Source of the DNA: JAGWRA01 sp035534615 | GTDB taxonomy: Bacteria > Acidobacteriota > Vicinamibacteria > Vicinamibacterales > CAVVIG01 | Assembly (NCBI GenBank): GCA_035534615.1 | Contig: DATLRO010000137.1 | Coordinates: 1 to 8,806, forward strand | Direction: 5' to 3' | DNA length: 8,806 bases | In this document: piece after piece, positions 6,029-8,806 of the stretch | How the letters are laid out: every line of letters starts with the position of its first letter | Numbering within the stretch: the first letter of the stretch is position 1 | Notes under the pieces: generated by a model | What the model was told of the DNA's origin: nothing | Database searches by the model: none | What the model saw: the letters and a program-made list of their open reading frames with translations, nothing else | Made by a program: the position numbers and the translations under genes

Positions 6029-6205
6029 GTCCCGGCGTTCGTCGACACGCTCGGCATGAGCCGCCATCCGGTGATGGTGGCGCTGCAGCAGCTCGCCAAC
6101 GACGGCCTCGTGGAGATCATTCCGCAGGTCGGCTGCGTCGCCGCCGCGCACTCGCGGGACGCCATCGATGATTTCTACCGGCCTTTCGGCGAACGCCTGA
6201 CGCCG
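6029..6205 (+). pseudogene. Remnant of a GntR-family winged-helix regulator
   Basis: In the frame containing the ATG at 6056, the translation TLGMSRHPVMVALQQLANDGLVEIIPQVGC matches the recognition-helix and wing part of GntR-family DNA-binding domains (pattern LGVSR-PV-ALRRL--DGLVEI-PQ-G). It is followed by SRDAIDDFYRPFGE, resembling the linker and first helix of an FCD-type effector domain. The N-terminal helix-1 region is not recognisable and the effector domain is missing: the frame runs into the 3' end of the convergent hydrolase gene and stops at 6259 with antisense-type sequence. A full member would be about 220-240 residues, so this is a decayed fragment, possibly of a former regulator of the adjacent aromatic-degradation genes. 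No Shine-Dalgarno is evident. Confidence 0.6.
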
Positions 6206-6218
6206 CCCGGCGACCCGC

Positions 6219-7070
6219 TCACCCCCGGTTCAGCAGGAAGTCGAGGTGCAGGCGGTTGAACGTCTCCGCATCCTCGAACTGCGGCCAGTGGCCGCACCCG
6301 TCCATCACCACGAGGCGCGCCCCGGAGATTTCGCGCGCGAAGGTCTCCCCCACCTCCACCTTCCCGGTCGGGTCGTGCGTCGTCCAGACGACGAGCGTCG
6401 GCGCCTGAATCGTCCGCAGGTCGGCAATCGGGATCATGTTGCGCTGCCGGACCGGCATCAGCTGGAGGCACATGATGTGCTCCATCGCGCGCGCCATGTC
6501 GGGCTGCCGGTAGATCCGGTAGCGGAGGTCGACCAGGTCGTCGGTGACGGTCGCCGGATCGTGCATGAGCCACTCGAGCCGTTTGCGCACCGCCTCCCGT
6601 TCCGGGTGGCGGACCGCCTCCAGGCTGAGCGTCCGGAGCCGCTCCATGACCGCCGGGTTGGCGGTCAGGCCGCCGGCCGTGTTGAGCACCAGCCGGGCGA
6701 CGCGGTCCGGATGGCGGATGGCCAGGCGCGCGGCGACCCAGCCGCCGAGCGACTCCCCCGACACGAAGATCCGCGGCGCCCGCACGGCGTCGCAGAACGC
6801 GACCAGATGGTCGACGTAGTCGTCGATCTCGTAGTCGCGGTCGGGCTTGGCGGTGAAGCCGTGGCCGAGCATGTCGATCGCGAACACGCGCAGGTGCGCC
6901 GCGTGCGGCAGGATGTTCCGCTGATAGGTCTCGAGATGGCCGCCGCTGCCGTGCAGGAACACGAGCGGCGGGCCGTCGCCGCGGCCGGCCGACAGGCAGC
7001 GCGTCCGCACGCCGCCGGCATCCACGAAGCCGAGTGAGAACTCGCCGTGCGCCAGGTCCGTCCAGAGCAT
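6219..7070 (-). CDS. Alpha/beta hydrolase, probable meta-cleavage product (C-C bond) hydrolase
   Basis: This is a 283-residue alpha/beta-hydrolase of the meta-cleavage-product hydrolase type (BphD/MhpC/DmpD relatives, usually 280-290 residues). Visible features are the oxyanion-hole loop LHGSGGH (39-45), DMLGHG (66-71), the nucleophile elbow GESLGG with Ser107, an acid in TTHDP (Asp233) and the catalytic His261 in GCGHWPQFE. A lid region lies between about 135 and 215. These enzymes hydrolyse the C-C bond of ring-fission products in the cytoplasm. The ATG at 7070 is chosen over the upstream one at 7097 because GGAGG (7080-7084) lies nine bases before it, whereas 7097 has no Shine-Dalgarno and sits in the divergent promoter palindrome. 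It diverges from an HpaB-type hydroxylase followed by an extradiol dioxygenase, which fits meta-cleavage. An esterase or other hydrolase cannot be excluded. Its 3' end abuts the GntR remnant. Confidence 0.83.
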   Translation of the reverse strand: MLWTDLAHGEFSLGFVDAGGVRTRCLSAGRGDGPPLVFLHGSGGHLETYQRNILPHAAHLRVFAIDMLGHGFTAKPDRDYEIDDYVDHLVAFCDAVRAPRIFVSGESLGGWVAARLAIRHPDRVARLVLNTAGGLTANPAVMERLRTLSLEAVRHPEREAVRKRLEWLMHDPATVTDDLVDLRYRIYRQPDMARAMEHIMCLQLMPVRQRNMIPIADLRTIQAPTLVVWTTHDPTGKVEVGETFAREISGARLVVMDGCGHWPQFEDAETFNRLHLDFLLNRG

Positions 7071-7076
7071 GGGCGT

Positions 7077-7105
7077 TTGCCTCCGCTGGGGCGACATGCT
7101 AGCAT
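7077..7105 (+). promoter_or_regulatory. Candidate promoter of the hydroxylase-dioxygenase operon
   Basis: TTGCCT (7077-7082), a 17-bp spacer and TAGCAT (7100-7105) resemble a sigma-70-type -35/-10 pair (four of six each), with expected start at about 7112, 27 bases before the ATG at 7139. The -10 lies in a perfect 12-bp palindrome, CATGCTAGCATG (7095-7106). The palindrome therefore also presents TAGCAT on the other strand (7101-7096), where it could serve the hydrolase gene with a start at about 7089, although the matching -35 there is weak. Confidence 0.45.
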
Positions 7106-7138
7106 GCCACCCTTCCAGCTGCCATCGGATCGAGCCCC

Positions 7139-8632
7139 ATGCCCGCCCGCACCGGACGCGACTACCTCGACCGCCTCCGCGCCCATCCGCGCGACGTCCG
7201 CCTCGACGGCCGCCGCCTGGACGACGTCACGGCGTACCCCGCGTTCCGCCGGCCGCTCGCGCGCCTCGCGCGGCTCTACGATCTCCAGCACGACCCGGCC
7301 TGCGCCGACGTCCTGACGGCGCCGGTCCCCGGCGGCACCGGCCGCGCCGGCCGCGCGTTCATCATTCCGCGCACGTACGACGACCTCGTCCTCCGCCACC
7401 GGGCGTTCCGTCTGTGGGCCGAGGACACGTTCGGCCTCATGGGCCGCTCGCCCGACTTCCTGAACTGCACGCTGGCGGCCTTCGCCGACGCCGCCGACGT
7501 CTTCGCCCGGGGCGGCCGGCAGTACGCCGACAACGTGGTGCGCTACTACGAATACGTCCGCGACCACGATCTGTTCCTGACCCACGCGCTCATTCCGCCG
7601 CAGAACGACCGCTCGCAGCCGTCCGGCGGCCAGGCCGACCCCTTTCTGCACATGGGCGTCGTCCGCGAGACGCCGGACGGCCCGATCCTCCGGGGCGCCC
7701 GCATGCTGGCCACGCTCGGCCCCCTCGCCGACGAAGTGCTCGTCTACAGCCTGCCCGGCCTACGCCAGGAGGAGGAGGCGCACGCCATCGTCTTCGCGCT
7801 GCCGATCGACACGCCGGGCCTGCGGCAGGTCTGCCGGCCGCCGTACGACCGCGGCGACCTCGATCCCGCCGAGCACCCCCTCGCCAGCCGCTTCGAAGAG
7901 TGCGACAGCCTCCTGATCTTCGACGACGTCCTGGTGCCGTGGGACCGCGTGTTCCTCTACCGCGACGTGGCGCTCTGCAATGCGCTGTACGCCGACTCGA
8001 ACCTGCGGCAGTACACCGCCCACCAGACCGCGGTGCGCGCCCTGGTGAAGCTCGAATTCGTCACCGGCGTGATCATGCAGATGTCCCGGGCGGTCAGGAC
8101 CGACGTGCACCTGCACGTCCAGGACATGCTCGGCGAGTGCATCAACGATATCGAGATCGTGAAGAGCTGCATCGCCCGGGCCGAATTCGAATGCGAGACG
8201 ACGCCGCGCGGCACGGTGCGCCCGGCGTTCGAGCCGCTCATGACGCTGCGCACCTGGATTCCGCGCGTCTACCCCCGCCTGATCGAGATCATGCAGATCA
8301 TCGGCGCCGGCGGCCTGCTGATGGTGCCGTCGGCCGCCGACTTCGACAGCGAGATCGGCGACGACGTGCGCCGGTACTATCAGGGCGCCGGCACGCCGGC
8401 GCTCGAGCGGACGCGGCTCTCCCGGATCGCCTGGGACCTGGCCGGCGAGGCGTTCGGCATGCGCCAGGTGCAGTACGAGCGGTACTACAACGGCGACCCG
8501 GTCCGGACGACCGCCGCCCGCTATCTGAGCTACGACAAATCGACCTGCTTGGCGCTGGCGCGGAAAGCGATGACAATGTTCGACGACGTCGTCCCGGCCG
8601 GCCGGCCGGTGCCGCCGCCGACCGCCGGCTGA
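7139..8632 (+). CDS. HpaB-type FADH2-dependent phenol/4-hydroxyphenylacetate 3-hydroxylase, large subunit
   Basis: This 497-residue flavin monooxygenase belongs to the 4-hydroxyphenylacetate 3-hydroxylase family (HpaB/TftD-like, usually about 480-520 residues), which uses reduced FAD supplied by a separate reductase to ortho-hydroxylate phenols. Family blocks visible in order are FRLWAEDTFGLMGRSPDFLN (90-109), the THALIPPQNDRS block (148-159; His149 matches the conserved substrate/flavin-site His), GARMLATLGPLADE (186-199) and FDDVLVPWDRVF (261-272). An acyl-CoA-dehydrogenase-like C-terminal helical domain contains IIGAGGLLMVPS (387-398). The exact substrate is not predictable; the neighbouring extradiol dioxygenase and C-C hydrolase suggest it makes a catechol for meta-cleavage. 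ATG 7139 has only a weak purine-rich stretch upstream (GGATCGAG), but family-like sequence begins at once. The HpaC-type flavin reductase is not in the window. The dioxygenase gene starts 27 bp downstream, probably in the same operon. Confidence 0.9.
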   Translation: MPARTGRDYLDRLRAHPRDVRLDGRRLDDVTAYPAFRRPLARLARLYDLQHDPACADVLTAPVPGGTGRAGRAFIIPRTYDDLVLRHRAFRLWAEDTFGLMGRSPDFLNCTLAAFADAADVFARGGRQYADNVVRYYEYVRDHDLFLTHALIPPQNDRSQPSGGQADPFLHMGVVRETPDGPILRGARMLATLGPLADEVLVYSLPGLRQEEEAHAIVFALPIDTPGLRQVCRPPYDRGDLDPAEHPLASRFEECDSLLIFDDVLVPWDRVFLYRDVALCNALYADSNLRQYTAHQTAVRALVKLEFVTGVIMQMSRAVRTDVHLHVQDMLGECINDIEIVKSCIARAEFECETTPRGTVRPAFEPLMTLRTWIPRVYPRLIEIMQIIGAGGLLMVPSAADFDSEIGDDVRRYYQGAGTPALERTRLSRIAWDLAGEAFGMRQVQYERYYNGDPVRTTAARYLSYDKSTCLALARKAMTMFDDVVPAGRPVPPPTAG

Positions 8633-8659
8633 CCCACCGGGCAGGAAGGAGCCTGTCGC

Positions 8660-8806
8660 ATGGCGACCATCGTCTTTGGCGGCGCCCTGTCGCACTCGCC
8701 GCTGATGAACGTGCCGCTGCAGGGGGACCACGACCTCGTCCAGCGCTTCTCCGCCGCCGTCGGCGAGCTGGGCCGCCTGCTCAGCGAGGCGGAGCCGGAC
8801 GTGCTC
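8660..8806 (+). CDS. LigB-type (class III) extradiol ring-cleavage dioxygenase, N-terminal part
   Basis: Only the first 49 residues are present; the gene continues past the window edge. The start MATIVFGGALSHSPLMNVP matches class III extradiol dioxygenases (LigB/MhpB/HpcB superfamily), in which the His of the SHSP motif, here His12, is an iron(II) ligand. The PDVL at the edge corresponds to the strand leading to the next conserved block. A strong AGGAAGGAG Shine-Dalgarno (8643-8651) lies eight bases before the ATG, and the gene follows the hydroxylase by 27 bp, supporting co-transcription and sequential action: hydroxylation to a catechol, then ring opening. The precise substrate and whether the enzyme is complete cannot be judged here. 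Confidence 0.82.
   Translation, partial: MATIVFGGALSHSPLMNVPLQGDHDLVQRFSAAVGELGRLLSEAEPDVL

Noticed and set aside
7071..7097. Nine-codon upstream start (ATG at 7097) for the hydrolase.
   Set aside because: No Shine-Dalgarno, lies inside the promoter palindrome, and the downstream ATG at 7070 has GGAGG at good spacing.
6665..7651. A 328-codon minus-strand frame spanning the hydrolase/hydroxylase divergent region.
   Set aside because: Overlaps both real genes out of frame and across their promoters; the translation is low-complexity Ser/Arg/Thr and Val/Ala runs with no domain.
7760..8731. A 323-codon minus-strand frame opposite the hydroxylase.
   Set aside because: Antisense shadow of the HpaB-type gene, rich in His/Arg/Gln/Asp with no recognisable motif.
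1..8806. CRISPR arrays, tRNA or rRNA genes, insertion sequences or phage genes.
   Set aside because: No regularly spaced repeats, cloverleaf-like sequence, transposase or integrase motifs, or terminal inverted repeats were found on reading both strands.

Overview
This is a high-GC chromosomal window of roughly two-thirds G+C. Coding is dense and the genes are short transcription units on both strands. The gene content looks most like a soil or sediment bacterium of the Acidobacteriota (Vicinamibacteria-like) or Methylomirabilota/Rokubacteria type: a UrtA-like binding protein, a Cache-fused ligand-gated channel, the tail of a large zinc metalloprotease, PEGA-domain proteins and an HpaB-type monooxygenase with meta-cleavage enzymes. 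The taxonomic guess is inference; no rRNA or marker gene is present.

Layout from left to right. (1) 12-720, minus strand: a two-gene operon with a small ribbon-helix-helix (RHH)-like regulator followed, with a 14-nt overlap, by a conserved protein of unknown function. A perfect 20-bp palindrome sits on the regulator's promoter and start codon. (2) 730-1203, plus strand: the orphaned C-terminal end of a large zinc-dependent metalloprotease-like protein, probably a deletion remnant. (3) 1210-4668, minus strand: the most interesting part. A 708-residue membrane protein joins an extracellular Cache-type sensor domain to a complete pentameric ligand-gated ion channel (Pro-loop, Cys-less). It is followed 57 bp later by a UrtA-like periplasmic solute-binding protein. 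No ABC transporter permease or ATPase, kinase or other output domain accompanies them. (4) 5010-5912, plus strand: a secreted protein with two PEGA domains joined by a proline-rich linker, divergent from the channel across a 341-bp gap. (5) About 6029-6205, plus strand: a remnant of a GntR-family DNA-binding domain. (6) 6219-8806: an aromatic-degradation cluster. A meta-cleavage C-C hydrolase on the minus strand diverges, across a compact palindromic promoter region, from an HpaB-type flavin-dependent phenol hydroxylase. The hydroxylase is followed 27 bp later by the start of a LigB-type extradiol dioxygenase that runs off the window.

How the genes may work together. The 6.2-8.8 kb block fits a hydroxylation, ring-cleavage and C-C hydrolysis route for a phenolic compound; the flavin reductase and lower-pathway genes are not in view. 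The 1.2-4.7 kb block reads as a chemosensory ion-channel module: a binding protein, possibly membrane-tethered, and a Cache domain in the periplasm could both feed ligand information to a channel whose only visible output is ion flux. The RHH pair looks like a self-regulated unit of unknown purpose.
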